Part shown: piece after piece, positions 1-6,900 of the stretch
Layout: each line of letters opens with the position of its first letter
Position numbering within the stretch: the first letter of the stretch is position 1
Assembly: GCA_905215675.1 (NCBI GenBank)
Contig: CAJMRA010000017.1
Coordinates: forward strand, 1-14,910
Length of the DNA stretch: 14,910 nt
Source: an uncultured bacterium
GTDB taxonomy: Bacteria > Desulfobacterota > Desulfovibrionia > Desulfovibrionales > Desulfovibrionaceae
Direction of reading: 5' to 3'
Notes under the pieces: generated by a model
What the model saw: only the letters and a program-made list of their open reading frames with translations
Database searches by the model: none
What the model was told of the DNA's origin: nothing
Program-made: the position numbers and the translations under genes

Positions 1-54
1 GGCGGCGCTGTGCCGCCGCCTCGCGTTTCACCTTTTTCAAAGTTGAAACGCTCT

Positions 55-97
55 AAAAAACAGGGGGAAACCGTTGCGGAACGGTTTCCCCCTGTTT
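55..97 (-). terminator. Intrinsic terminator of ilvC
   Basis: Bases 58-75 and 80-97 form a perfect 18-bp inverted repeat with a four-base loop (gcgg). Read on the minus strand the stem runs into six T residues (complement of 55-60). It starts about 30 bp past the ilvC stop codon, in the right orientation to end that transcript. The T-run on the opposite side is only three bases, so minus-strand use is favoured. Confidence 0.93.
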
Positions 98-125
98 GGT
101 GTCGACAGGAAGCGGAAAGGAGGAA

Positions 126-1127
126 CTAGTCCTTCTTGTCCTTCTTGAGCCAGGACATCATGCCGCGCAGTTCGCGGCCGACCTGTTCCAGCTGATGGTT
201 GGCTTCGTTGCGGCGGGTGGCAAGGAACATGGGATAGCGGGCGCGGGATTCAAGGATGAAGTCGCGCGCGAACTTGCCGCTCTGGATGTCCTTCAGCACG
301 GCCTTCATTTCCTTCTTCACGTCTTCCGTGATCAGGCGGGGGCCAGTGACGTAGTCGCCGTATTCGGCGGTGTTGCTGATGGAGTAGCGCATGCGGGAAA
401 GGCCGCCCTCGTACATGAGGTCGACGATGAGCTTCATTTCGTGCATGCATTCGAAGTAGGCCATTTCGGGCTGATAACCGGCTTCCACCAGCGTTTCGAA
501 ACCGGCCTTGATGAGGGCGGAGATACCGCCGCAGAGCACGGCCTGTTCGCCGAAGAGGTCGGTTTCGGTTTCTTCGCGGAAGGTGGTTTCAATGACGCCG
601 GAGCGGGTGCCGCCGATGCCCTTGGCATAGGCCAGCGCAACCTGCAGGGCTTCGCCGGTGGCGTTCTGTTCGATGGCCACGAGGCAGGGCACGCCCGCGC
701 CTTCGGTGAAGGTGCGGCGCACGAGGTGGCCGGGGCCCTTGGGCGCAATCAGGAAGACGTCCACGTCCTTGGGCGGAATGATCTGATTGAAATGGATATT
801 GAAGCCGTGCGCAAAGAGCAGAGCCTTGCCCTTGGTCAGATGGGGCTTGATGTCGTTTTCGTAGACGGCGGCCTGCACTTCGTCGGGCAGGAGCACCATG
901 ATCAGATCGCCCAGCTTGGCCGCTTCCGCAGCCGACACGGGTTCAAAACCATGCTGCTTGGCCAGTTCGTAGTTGGGGCCGCCGGGGCGCTGGCCCACCA
1001 CGACCTTCACGCCGGAATCACGCAGGTTCTGGGCATGGGCATGTCCCTGGCTGCCGTAGCCGATGATGGCCACGGTCTTGTTTTTCAGCACATTGAGATC
1101 CGCGTCTTTGTCGTAATATACTTTCAT
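126..1127 (-). CDS. ilvC: Ketol-acid reductoisomerase (class I)
   Basis: Converts 2-acetolactate or 2-aceto-2-hydroxybutyrate to the dihydroxy acid precursors of Val/Leu and Ile (Mg2+ and reduced nicotinamide; cytosolic). The protein has 333 residues, the normal class I length. The N-terminal Rossmann domain has GYGSQGHAHAQNL (residues 23-35). All expected catalytic residues are present: H107 (FAHGF), K130 (APKGPGH), D190 and E194 (ETDLFGEQ), E226, E230 and S251 (SISN). The start is the ATG at 1125-1127: it gives the family-typical MKVYYDKDADL, and GAAGGACAG lies just upstream. An in-frame start at 1163 would add 12 unrelated residues. The cofactor loop (GQRPGGPNY, 45-53) lacks the two serines usual in NADPH enzymes. 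The gene is separated from tyrA by 252 bp and a terminator, so it is probably its own transcription unit. No ilvB or ilvN is visible. Confidence 0.98.
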   Translation of the reverse strand: MKVYYDKDADLNVLKNKTVAIIGYGSQGHAHAQNLRDSGVKVVVGQRPGGPNYELAKQHGFEPVSAAEAAKLGDLIMVLLPDEVQAAVYENDIKPHLTKGKALLFAHGFNIHFNQIIPPKDVDVFLIAPKGPGHLVRRTFTEGAGVPCLVAIEQNATGEALQVALAYAKGIGGTRSGVIETTFREETETDLFGEQAVLCGGISALIKAGFETLVEAGYQPEMAYFECMHEMKLIVDLMYEGGLSRMRYSISNTAEYGDYVTGPRLITEDVKKEMKAVLKDIQSGKFARDFILESRARYPMFLATRRNEANHQLEQVGRELRGMMSWLKKDKKD

Positions 1128-1285
1128 GGCTCTGTCCTTCAGAGAAAACTTGTTTGGTCGCACAATCGCGGGCCACTATTCCTTTTTGCGCCCTGCGGGC
1201 CTTTTGTCAAGCCGTGCAGGGTGGAAGGCGTGGAAAAACGGCATATTTGAGAGCATTTTCAGGGTTACGGCCTGTCGTCTTGCGG

Positions 1286-1308
1286 AAAAAACGCCCTTTC
1301 GGGGGCGC
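1286..1308 (-). terminator. Likely terminator of the aromatic operon
   Basis: On the minus strand, CGCCC (1307-1303) pairs with GGGCG (1296-1292) across a six-base loop and is followed by six T residues (complement of 1286-1291). It lies about 70 bp after the tyrA stop and before ilvC. The stem is only 5 bp but GC-only. It suggests that the aro operon ends here and ilvC is transcribed separately. Confidence 0.7.
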
Positions 1309-1340
1309 GGCGGTTCGAGGGCGCGCCCCTTTCCGTCCCT

Positions 1341-1417
1341 TTTCCGCGCATGTTCCGGCAGGGGGAACCCGCCCCCGGACTACTTTCCTTCCTCTTCCCG
1401 CGCATGCTCCGGCAGGG
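1341..1417. repeat. Imperfect direct repeat across the tyrA 3' end
   Basis: Bases 1341-1363 and 1395-1417 match at 21 of 23 positions and are offset by 54 bp. The right copy encodes the LPEHARE stretch near the TyrA C-terminus. The left copy lies just past the tyrA stop and would read LPEHARK in the same frame. It looks like an 18-codon in-frame tandem duplication now interrupted by the stop codon. Confidence 0.65.
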
Positions 1418-2249
1418 ATGCGTCGGGCCACCAGTGGACGGCGCGGTTGCAGAGCAGATCGATGTCGCCCGCGGAGGCGATGTTGAGCAGCTTGCTGTAC
1501 TGGCGCACGGCTTCCTGGCTGTAGGGGTTGGCGTCGAAGAGACCGGCGAACATGGGGGCGTCTTCGGTGAGCATCTTGCGGGCCGCCGCGTGGCGACGCC
1601 GGAAGGAGGGCGTGAGGAAGGGCGTCAGGCTGTCGTCGTCGGCCAGCAGGGCAAAGTAGACAAGATTGGTGATGAAGTTCAGGTTCTGGATACGGGCGAC
1701 GGCCTTGTCGTGTTCGGCGGCGGTCGTCAGGAAGGGGCGGCAGCCTATGGCCTCGAAGAACGCCGCCACAAGGCGCACGTGCGCGTCGTCGGCGGTCGTT
1801 CCCGGCACGACGGCCACGGGCTGCGGCTCGTCGTTGTGGGCTCCGGGGCCGAACAGGGGATGCGTGCCCACGACGGGCCCCGGCCAGTACCGCTGCATGA
1901 GGGTCATGGGCTGTTCCTTGACGGACGTGATGTCGGCCACGATGGCCGCGGGCGGCAGATGCGGCACGAAGGTTTGCAGCGTTTCGGCCAGCACGGCCAC
2001 GGGCACGCAGAGCAGGAGCAGATCGGCCCCGGCGCAGGCGGCGGCCACGGCGTCGTCGTCAAAGGGAATGTCGATTCCTTCCACGTGGACGCCCACCGAA
2101 CGTGCGCGGCGGCGGAACATGGCTCCCATGCGTCCGCGCGCGCCCACGATGACGGTACGATGCGGCGCGGCGTCGCGGGTGTCGGACGGCGTGTCGAGAG
2201 ATGCCAGAACGGGAGCTGCGGCCTGCGGGCCGGGGCGGAATGCGGTCAT
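1380..2249 (-). CDS. tyrA: Prephenate dehydrogenase
   Basis: Oxidatively decarboxylates prephenate to 4-hydroxyphenylpyruvate, the tyrosine branch after chorismate. The protein has 289 residues. After a 30-residue leader comes a Rossmann fold with VIVGARGRMGAMF (33-45), ending in an acidic residue after strand 2 (GIDIP, D60), which favours NAD+ by general Rossmann rules. THPLFGP (129-135) carries the family's catalytic His (H130). EHDKAVARIQ (179-188) is the conserved helical motif of the dimerisation half. There is no fused chorismate mutase or ACT domain, so prephenate must come from the PheA mutase encoded upstream and feedback must act elsewhere. The start ATG overlaps the aroA stop (ATGA) and has GGGAGG seven bases upstream, a typical translational-coupling arrangement. 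It is the last gene of the operon. Confidence 0.93.
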   Translation of the reverse strand: MTAFRPGPQAAAPVLASLDTPSDTRDAAPHRTVIVGARGRMGAMFRRRARSVGVHVEGIDIPFDDDAVAAACAGADLLLLCVPVAVLAETLQTFVPHLPPAAIVADITSVKEQPMTLMQRYWPGPVVGTHPLFGPGAHNDEPQPVAVVPGTTADDAHVRLVAAFFEAIGCRPFLTTAAEHDKAVARIQNLNFITNLVYFALLADDDSLTPFLTPSFRRRHAAARKMLTEDAPMFAGLFDANPYSQEAVRQYSKLLNIASAGDIDLLCNRAVHWWPDASLPEHAREEEGK

Positions 2250-3661
2250 CGGAGCGCCTCCCAGAGACTCCAGAAGTGGGGGAAGGATTTGGCAACGACG
2301 CCCGGGTCGTCAAGGCGATCCCGGAGCGCAAGCGTCACGCCGGGCAGCAGGGAGAGCAGGGCAAGCGACATGGCGATGCGGTGATCGTTGTGGGCCAGGA
2401 AACGGGCGTCGGGCGACAGGGCGCGCACATTGGCGGCAAGGACCTCCGCGCCGAGACCGTGCACCACAAGGCCGTCGTCCTGCGGCTCGACGCGCACGCC
2501 CACGCGGGCCAGTTCCTGCGCCGGGGCGGTGATGCGGTCGGATTCCTTGATGCGGAGATGGGCCACGTTGCGGATGCGCGTTTCCCCGCGGGCCGCGGCG
2601 GCCAGCACGGCCACGGTGGGCACCAGATCGGGGCATGCGCCCATGTCCACATCGATGCCGCGCAGGGCGGAAGGTTCCACGGTAACGGCGTCGTCCTCGA
2701 CGGCGAGCCGCGCGCCCATGTCGCGCAGGATGCCGAGCATGGCGCGGTCGCCCTGGAGCGAGTCGGCCCGCAGACCCTCGACGCGGACGGGACTGCTCCC
2801 CACCGCGCCCGCGCCGAGCAGGTAGGACGCCCCGGACCAGTCGCCTTCCACCGTGTGTTCCCCGGGCCGGTAGCGGCCCGGCTGCACCGTGACGCGCAAC
2901 CGGCCGGGAACGGCGGTTTCCAGATGCCGCCAGTCGTCGCCGGGCAGGGCCCTCCACTGTTCCGCGTTGTCGAGGACCTCCACGGCAAAGCGGATGCCGA
3001 AGTCCTGAAGGCATTGCAGGGTCAGGCCCACATAGGGCCAGGAGACGGCCTTGCCGCCGGTCAGGGCGACGGTCAGCGGGACGCCGCCGGCCGTGCCCGC
3101 CAGGGGCGCGGCCAGCAGCAGGCCGGAGAAGTACTGACTGGAATGATCCATGCCCAGCGGCACGTGTCCCTGCACGGCGGCGGTTTCGAGACCGTCGGTT
3201 TCAATCAGCAGCGGCGGGCAGCCGGGTTTGCCTTCAAAGCGGATGCGCGGGCCGAGCAGGGCGAGCGCGTCGGTCAGTTCGGCAATGGGGCGTTCGTGCA
3301 TGCGGGGCGCGCCGTGAATGCGGAAGCAGCCCTTGCCCGCGGCCAGCACGGCCGTGAGCAGGCGGCAGGTGGTGCCGGATTCGTGAACGTCGCAGGACAG
3401 GGGCGCGTCGGGCGTCGCGCCGCGGGGCAGGCCGCCGGGCATGCCGTCCACGCGCCAGTCGGCGGCGTCGCCGTGTTCGCTGCGCGCCTCGAGCCGGAAG
3501 GAGGCTCCGGCGGCGGCGAGGATGGCGCGGGTGCACTGCGTGTCGCGGCTTTCAAGCACATGACGGAGGCGGCTTTCTCCGGCCGCCAGCGCCGCGCCGA
3601 TGCAGTAGCGGTGCGACAGGGATTTGGAGGCGGGCGCCGTGACGCGACGCGGGCTAGACAT
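2246..3661 (-). CDS. aroA: 3-Phosphoshikimate 1-carboxyvinyltransferase (EPSP synthase)
   Basis: Joins PEP and shikimate 3-phosphate to EPSP, the penultimate step to chorismate. The protein has 471 residues, somewhat longer than the usual ~430. Signature residues: K13 in ASKSLSHR, ESGTTCRLL (94-102), the shikimate-binding SSQ (174-176), catalytic D345 (CPDLVPT), RIKESDR (370-376), HR in NDHRIA (427-428) and K458. In the PEP loop, E. coli positions G96 and T97 are kept, while N94 is Glu and P101 is Leu; Leu is also found there in glyphosate-tolerant class II enzymes. The start is the ATG at 3659-3661, overlapping the pheA stop by 8 nt, with GAGGAGG six bases upstream. Earlier in-frame starts lie inside pheA and encode no family sequence. 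Confidence 0.96.
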   Translation of the reverse strand: MSSPRRVTAPASKSLSHRYCIGAALAAGESRLRHVLESRDTQCTRAILAAAGASFRLEARSEHGDAADWRVDGMPGGLPRGATPDAPLSCDVHESGTTCRLLTAVLAAGKGCFRIHGAPRMHERPIAELTDALALLGPRIRFEGKPGCPPLLIETDGLETAAVQGHVPLGMDHSSQYFSGLLLAAPLAGTAGGVPLTVALTGGKAVSWPYVGLTLQCLQDFGIRFAVEVLDNAEQWRALPGDDWRHLETAVPGRLRVTVQPGRYRPGEHTVEGDWSGASYLLGAGAVGSSPVRVEGLRADSLQGDRAMLGILRDMGARLAVEDDAVTVEPSALRGIDVDMGACPDLVPTVAVLAAAARGETRIRNVAHLRIKESDRITAPAQELARVGVRVEPQDDGLVVHGLGAEVLAANVRALSPDARFLAHNDHRIAMSLALLSLLPGVTLALRDRLDDPGVVAKSFPHFWSLWEALR

Positions 3662-4844
3662 GGCGGGCCTCCTCGGGCTGTTCGGGATCGGTGCGGTCGA
3701 GCTGCGGCCCGGTGGGATAGCAGCCGAGAATGCGGAAGGACGTGCAGGTTTCGGCCAGCTTTTGCAGGGCGTCGGCATACTGCGGCGCTTCCAGATCGCA
3801 TTCCACGTCGGCAAAGAAGGCGTATTTCCAGCACTGGCCGCGCAGCGGACGCGACTCCAGCTTGCGCATGTTGATGTGGTTGGTGGCCAGCAGGTTGAGA
3901 ACGGTGCTGAGAGACCCGGCCTTGTCGGGCAGAGTGAAGAGAAGGCTGGTCTTGTCCGCGCCGGTATGCCCGGGCACGGGCGTGTTGACGGCGCCGCCGA
4001 GCTGGGCGCGGGCGGGCTTGGGCCCGATGATGACGAAGCGCGTCCAGTTGCCGGGCTCGTCCTCGATGCGGCGGGCCAGAATGCCGAGGCCGGTCATGGC
4101 GGCCAGCTTGCCGTTGCCGATGGCGGCCGTGCCGGGGTCTACGGCGCGGCGCGCGGCCGCGGCGGTGGATTCCACGGGAATGAGGCCCGCTGTGGGCAGA
4201 TGGGCGCGCAGCCAGCCCGCGCACTGGGCCAGCGGCTGCGGGTGGGAATAGACCGTGGTGATCTCGGCCAGCGACGTGGCGTTGCTCAGGAGACAGTGCG
4301 AGATGCGCGAAAAGAGTTCCGCCTGAATGTAGACCTCATGGCGCAGAAACAAATCGAAACTGACGCCCACGGTCCCCTGCAGGGAATTTTCCAGCGGCAC
4401 GACGCCCAGTTCGCAGGTCCCGTCGCTCACTTCCTCGAAAACCTGCGCCAGATCGTTGCAGGGCTGGAAGCGGGCGGCGCGGCCGAGGTATTCCACGCCC
4501 GCAAAGTAGGAAAAGGTGCCCTCGGGGCCGAGATAGGCCACGTTCTGGGGGCGTTGCAGGGCGCGGGAGGAGGAAAAGACCTCCCGCCAGATGGAACGCA
4601 GATGCTCGTCGGGCAGGGGACCGGCGTTGTCGGCGGCCAGCTTGTCCAGCACTTCGCGTTCGCGCAGCGGCTTGAAGACGATGCCGTCGGGATCGGTGGA
4701 CTTGATGCGCCCCACTTCGCGGCTGAGGGCCGCGCGTCGGTTGAGCAGATCCAGCAGTTTGTGATCCACGTCGTCGATTTCCACGCGGATGGCGGAAAGG
4801 CGCTGTTCGGGAGTCGGGGCGGCGTTCTGTTGTTCGCTCGTCAT
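3654..4844 (-). CDS. pheA: Bifunctional chorismate mutase / prephenate dehydratase
   Basis: Rearranges chorismate to prephenate and dehydrates it to phenylpyruvate. Three domains in 396 residues. An AroQ chorismate mutase spans roughly 13-97 (IRVEIDDVDHKLLDLLNRR and the PLREREVL segment). Prephenate dehydratase spans roughly 101-280, with AYLGPEGTFS (103-112), ENSLQGTVG (152-160) and the essential TRF (268-270). A C-terminal ACT domain (298-375) carries the ESRP phenylalanine-binding motif (330-333), so feedback inhibition by Phe is expected from the family. The start ATG follows the preceding stop by three bases and has GGGAGG eight bases upstream. The mutase also supplies TyrA, encoded two genes downstream. 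Confidence 0.97.
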   Translation of the reverse strand: MTSEQQNAAPTPEQRLSAIRVEIDDVDHKLLDLLNRRAALSREVGRIKSTDPDGIVFKPLREREVLDKLAADNAGPLPDEHLRSIWREVFSSSRALQRPQNVAYLGPEGTFSYFAGVEYLGRAARFQPCNDLAQVFEEVSDGTCELGVVPLENSLQGTVGVSFDLFLRHEVYIQAELFSRISHCLLSNATSLAEITTVYSHPQPLAQCAGWLRAHLPTAGLIPVESTAAAARRAVDPGTAAIGNGKLAAMTGLGILARRIEDEPGNWTRFVIIGPKPARAQLGGAVNTPVPGHTGADKTSLLFTLPDKAGSLSTVLNLLATNHINMRKLESRPLRGQCWKYAFFADVECDLEAPQYADALQKLAETCTSFRILGCYPTGPQLDRTDPEQPEEARHV

Positions 4845-4847
4845 GCC

Positions 4848-5831
4848 CTAGACCTCCCGGATATCTTCGCGGATGCGCATGCCGAAATGGCGTCCGGCCT
4901 CGTCGGTGCGGCACAGAACCACGTCGCCGGGCTTGAGGTCCACCACGCTTACGGGCACGCCGCCGGGCGCGGTGAGCCGGATGGTTTCGGCGTTCTGGAG
5001 GAACACCGCGCCCTTGCTGACGCCTTCGGGCGTGCGGACTTCGGCTTCCACCAGCAGCATGGGCCGGACTTCGATCTTGACGCGGCCGAGCGTCGCCACG
5101 GAGGCGGAGCCGTCGGCGTCCACAATGAGCACTTCCTGCCCGGCGCGGAATTCGCCGAGATAGCAGGTCCGGTCGTGGGGCAGGCGGGCATAGGCGTGCA
5201 CCGCGCCCGCGTTGACCCGAAAGGGACGGGCGGCCACATATTCGTTATGCTCGGTTTCGGCGTGCACCAGAAAGGTGAAGGCGCTGGAATTGCCGACCAG
5301 CATGCCCTGACCGCGCCTGAGCAGGGAAATGGTGTCGGCGCAGACGCGGTGGCCGAGGCCCACGGGCTCGACGCGGGTCACGACGGCCTCCTGAAGGACT
5401 TCCCGGCTCTGGGCGATCTTGCACTGGGCCACGATGGCCTTGAGATCGGCGACGGCCTCGGGAAGGACGACGATGCCGTCCACGCCGCGTTCCAGAATAC
5501 CGGCGGCGAGGCGGGCCTCGTCCAGCGAACCGGCTTCGGCCAGCACCTTGTCGCTCTGGGCCAGCAGGTTTTCCACGGGAATGATTTCCCAGCCCCGGGC
5601 CAGGGCCACGCATTCCCCGTCGCGCAGGCGCTGGAGCACGGCTTCCTCGTCGGCCTTTTCATTGAGGCTGACGGAGGGCACGTCCTCGGCGGCCAGCACG
5701 GCGCAGCGGGAAAGATGGGCGACGGATTCCACGGCGTCGCGGGGCACGATGACGCCGTCAACGCCGGATTCCAGCGCCAGCGTCACCTCTTCCTTGCTGA
5801 AAGGAACGCACTTGAAGTAAATCAGCGCCAT
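4848..5831 (-). CDS. aroB': 3-Dehydroquinate synthase II (archaeal type)
   Basis: In the pathway defined in Methanocaldococcus, this NAD+-dependent enzyme oxidatively deaminates and cyclises 2-amino-3,7-dideoxyheptulosonate (ADH) to 3-dehydroquinate, replacing classical AroB. It is unrelated to AroB. The 327-residue protein shows the family's hallmark block, VGLGHRVCADT (157-167), GQGMLVGNSSAFTFLVHAE (174-192) and YVAARPFRVNAGAVHAY (198-214). The start at 5829-5831 is one base after the stop of the preceding gene, preceded by GGGGGA. An upstream in-frame extension would lie wholly inside that gene. Pairing with ADH synthase makes the assignment firm. The symbol aroB' follows archaeal usage. 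Confidence 0.95.
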   Translation of the reverse strand: MALIYFKCVPFSKEEVTLALESGVDGVIVPRDAVESVAHLSRCAVLAAEDVPSVSLNEKADEEAVLQRLRDGECVALARGWEIIPVENLLAQSDKVLAEAGSLDEARLAAGILERGVDGIVVLPEAVADLKAIVAQCKIAQSREVLQEAVVTRVEPVGLGHRVCADTISLLRRGQGMLVGNSSAFTFLVHAETEHNEYVAARPFRVNAGAVHAYARLPHDRTCYLGEFRAGQEVLIVDADGSASVATLGRVKIEVRPMLLVEAEVRTPEGVSKGAVFLQNAETIRLTAPGGVPVSVVDLKPGDVVLCRTDEAGRHFGMRIREDIREV

Positions 5832-5832
5832 C

Positions 5833-6630
5833 TTATTCCCCCACAATGGCCAGGGCCTGATCCACTTCGGCGTTGTCGTGGACGATGGCGCGCAGGGCGC
5901 GCATGAGCTCGATGCGGCGGGGATGCTGGAAGACGTTGCGGCCCATGGACACGCCCGCGCCGCCGGCCTTGATGGAGTCGTGCACCATCTGCAGCACCTG
6001 ACGGGTGGAATCCATGCGCTCGCCGCCCGCGATGACCACGGGCACGCAGCAGGCGGACACCACGTCGGCGAAGCTGTCCATGTCGCCGGTGTAGGAGACC
6101 TTGACGATGTCCGCGCCCAGTTCCACGCCCACGCGGGCGCAGTGCGCCACGACCTTGGGATCAAAGCCGTTGGCCACTTCGGGACCGCGGGCGTACATCA
6201 TGGCCAGCAGGGGCATGTGCCAGTCGTCGCAGGCGGCGGCGACCTTGCCCAGATCGGCCAGCATGAGGCGTTCGTTGGGATCGCCCAGATTGACGTGCAC
6301 GGACACGGCGTCCGCGCCGTGCTTGATGCCTTCTTCCACCGTGCCCACGAGGGTCTTGGTATTGGCGTTGGGGGTGAGCATGGTGGAGGCGGAAAGATGG
6401 ACGATCAGGCCCACGTCCTTGCCCGCGCTGCGGTGGGAACAGCGGATCAGGCCCTTGTGCATGAGCACGGCGTCCGCGCCGCCGATGGCCATGTCGTTCA
6501 CGGCTTCGCGCATGTCGATGAGACCGTCCACGGCGCCGATGGTGACGCCGTGATCCATGGGAACAATGATGGTGCGGTGATCTTCACGATTGATGATGCG
6601 TTCCAGACGAACCTGTTTGCCGAGGTACAT
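5833..6630 (-). CDS. aroA': 2-Amino-3,7-dideoxy-D-threo-hept-6-ulosonate (ADH) synthase
   Basis: A class I aldolase-family enzyme. In archaea it condenses L-aspartate semialdehyde with a deoxy-keto-sugar phosphate to give ADH, bypassing DAHP synthase. The protein has 265 residues. VPMDHGVT (23-30) gives the active-site Asp, MMYARGPEV (144-152) the Tyr, and ADIVKVSYTG (173-182) the Schiff-base Lys, K177. IAGGERM (200-206) and GVSMGRNVFQH (226-236) form the phosphate-binding end of the barrel. The start is the ATG at 6628-6630, with AAGGAG seven bases upstream. An in-frame extension to 6720 would run back through the attenuator hairpin and is rejected. It is the first structural gene after the attenuator, so the pathway-committing step is the first to be gated. 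Databases may label it fructose-bisphosphate aldolase. Confidence 0.95.
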   Translation of the reverse strand: MYLGKQVRLERIINREDHRTIIVPMDHGVTIGAVDGLIDMREAVNDMAIGGADAVLMHKGLIRCSHRSAGKDVGLIVHLSASTMLTPNANTKTLVGTVEEGIKHGADAVSVHVNLGDPNERLMLADLGKVAAACDDWHMPLLAMMYARGPEVANGFDPKVVAHCARVGVELGADIVKVSYTGDMDSFADVVSACCVPVVIAGGERMDSTRQVLQMVHDSIKAGGAGVSMGRNVFQHPRRIELMRALRAIVHDNAEVDQALAIVGE

Positions 6631-6670
6631 GGGAGTGCTCCTTGCGGTATGCGGGCCGGGCGGCATGAAT

Positions 6671-6705
6671 AAAAAAAGGGCCGCCGGCGGAATGCCTGCG
6701 GCCCT
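6671..6705 (-). terminator. Attenuator terminator (3:4 stem) of the aromatic operon
   Basis: On the minus strand AGGGCCGC (6705-6698) pairs perfectly with GCGGCCCT (6684-6677). Past one A/G mismatch the stem continues as GGC/GCC. Seven T residues follow (complement of 6671-6677). It lies between the leader peptide stop and the ADH synthase ribosome site, about 40 bp before the first structural gene, which is where an attenuator should be. Confidence 0.93.
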
Positions 6706-6789
6706 GGTGTTTACGGACAATAGATGTCAGCGAAGCACCCGACCACAGGCTTCGGTAAAGTAATACGCAAAAAAGAACCAGCTGAAGCC
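6694..6789 (-). promoter_or_regulatory. Alternative stems of the attenuator (1:2 and 2:3)
   Basis: Segment 1, GGCTTC (6789-6784, at the first leader Phe codon), can pair with GAAGCC (6753-6748). Segment 2, GCCTGTGGTC (6750-6741), can pair with GGCCGCAGGC (6703-6694) over ten positions with two G-U pairs. That 2:3 helix consumes the 5' arm of the terminator. The 1:2 and 2:3 stems share bases 6750-6748, so they exclude each other. A ribosome stalled on the aromatic codons would cover segment 1 and free segment 2 (read-through). A ribosome at the leader stop (6729-6727) would sit on segment 2 and let the terminator form. Confidence 0.75.
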
Positions 6790-6828
6790 GGCGGCGTACG
6801 TGGAAGCGTGGTCGGAATAATTCATCAT
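6727..6828 (-). CDS. Aromatic amino acid leader peptide (attenuation)
   Basis: A 33-codon open frame, ATG at 6828-6826 and TGA at 6729-6727. Residues 15-24 read FSWFFFAYYF: eight aromatic residues in ten (five Phe, two Tyr, one Trp), with further Tyr at 4 and 11. An AGGG eight bases before the ATG is a plausible ribosome site. A second ATG follows immediately, and a two-codon ATG-TCA-TGA overlaps the start. The frame sits between a sigma70-like promoter and a strong terminator ahead of the aro operon. By analogy with pheL and trpL its job is to sense charged aromatic tRNAs; the peptide itself need have no function. I know of no named homologue with this mixed Phe/Trp/Tyr run. Confidence 0.88.
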   Translation of the reverse strand: MMNYSDHASTYAAGFSWFFFAYYFTEACGRVLR

Positions 6829-6854
6829 GACATCAACCCTCAATGGATGGATTG

Positions 6855-6883
6855 AAGCTACGCCCGGGGCGGCTGCTTGTCAA
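6855..6883 (-). promoter_or_regulatory. Promoter of the aromatic operon leader
   Basis: A consensus -35 box TTGACA (6883-6878), a 17-bp spacer and a weak -10 TAGCTT (6860-6855). Transcription would begin near 6848, giving a short 5' UTR of about 20 nt before the leader peptide. The -35 box is only about 18 bp past the end of the ATPase gene, with no clear terminator between, so some ATPase transcripts may read into the leader. Confidence 0.65.
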
Positions 6884-6900
6884 TGTTCGTTTGTCCCTTT

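Noticed and set aside
1..50. Hairpins GGCGGC/GCCGCC (1-17) and CGTTTCA/TGAAACG (24-50) at the window edge.
   Set aside because: Beyond the ilvC terminator; without the neighbouring sequence no role can be assigned.
1158..1180. Possible sigma54 promoter (TGG...TTGTGC) before ilvC.
   Set aside because: The GG-to-GC spacing is 11 rather than 10 and the match is weak.
1205..1210. A TTGACA box upstream of ilvC on the minus strand.
   Set aside because: No -10-like hexamer at 16-18 bp; the nearest AT-rich candidate is about 23 bp away. The ilvC promoter is left uncalled.
1176..1244. A 22-codon frame upstream of ilvC beginning MPFFHAF, like a Phe leader peptide.
   Set aside because: ilvC attenuation should read Leu/Val/Ile codons; there is no ribosome site and no terminator between it and ilvC. 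It lies in the open read-through frame after tyrA.
3662..3814. Upstream in-frame extension of aroA, and similar extensions of the DHQ synthase II and ADH synthase genes.
   Set aside because: The extra codons lie inside the preceding gene or the attenuator, encode no family sequence, and the chosen starts have good ribosome sites.
2201..5906. Very long plus-strand open frames antisense to the aro operon, and others over the ATPase and fusion genes.
   Set aside because: They mirror minus-strand genes with clear catalytic motifs, show low-complexity Ala/Gly/Arg/His composition typical of high-GC antisense frames, and lack recognisable domains.
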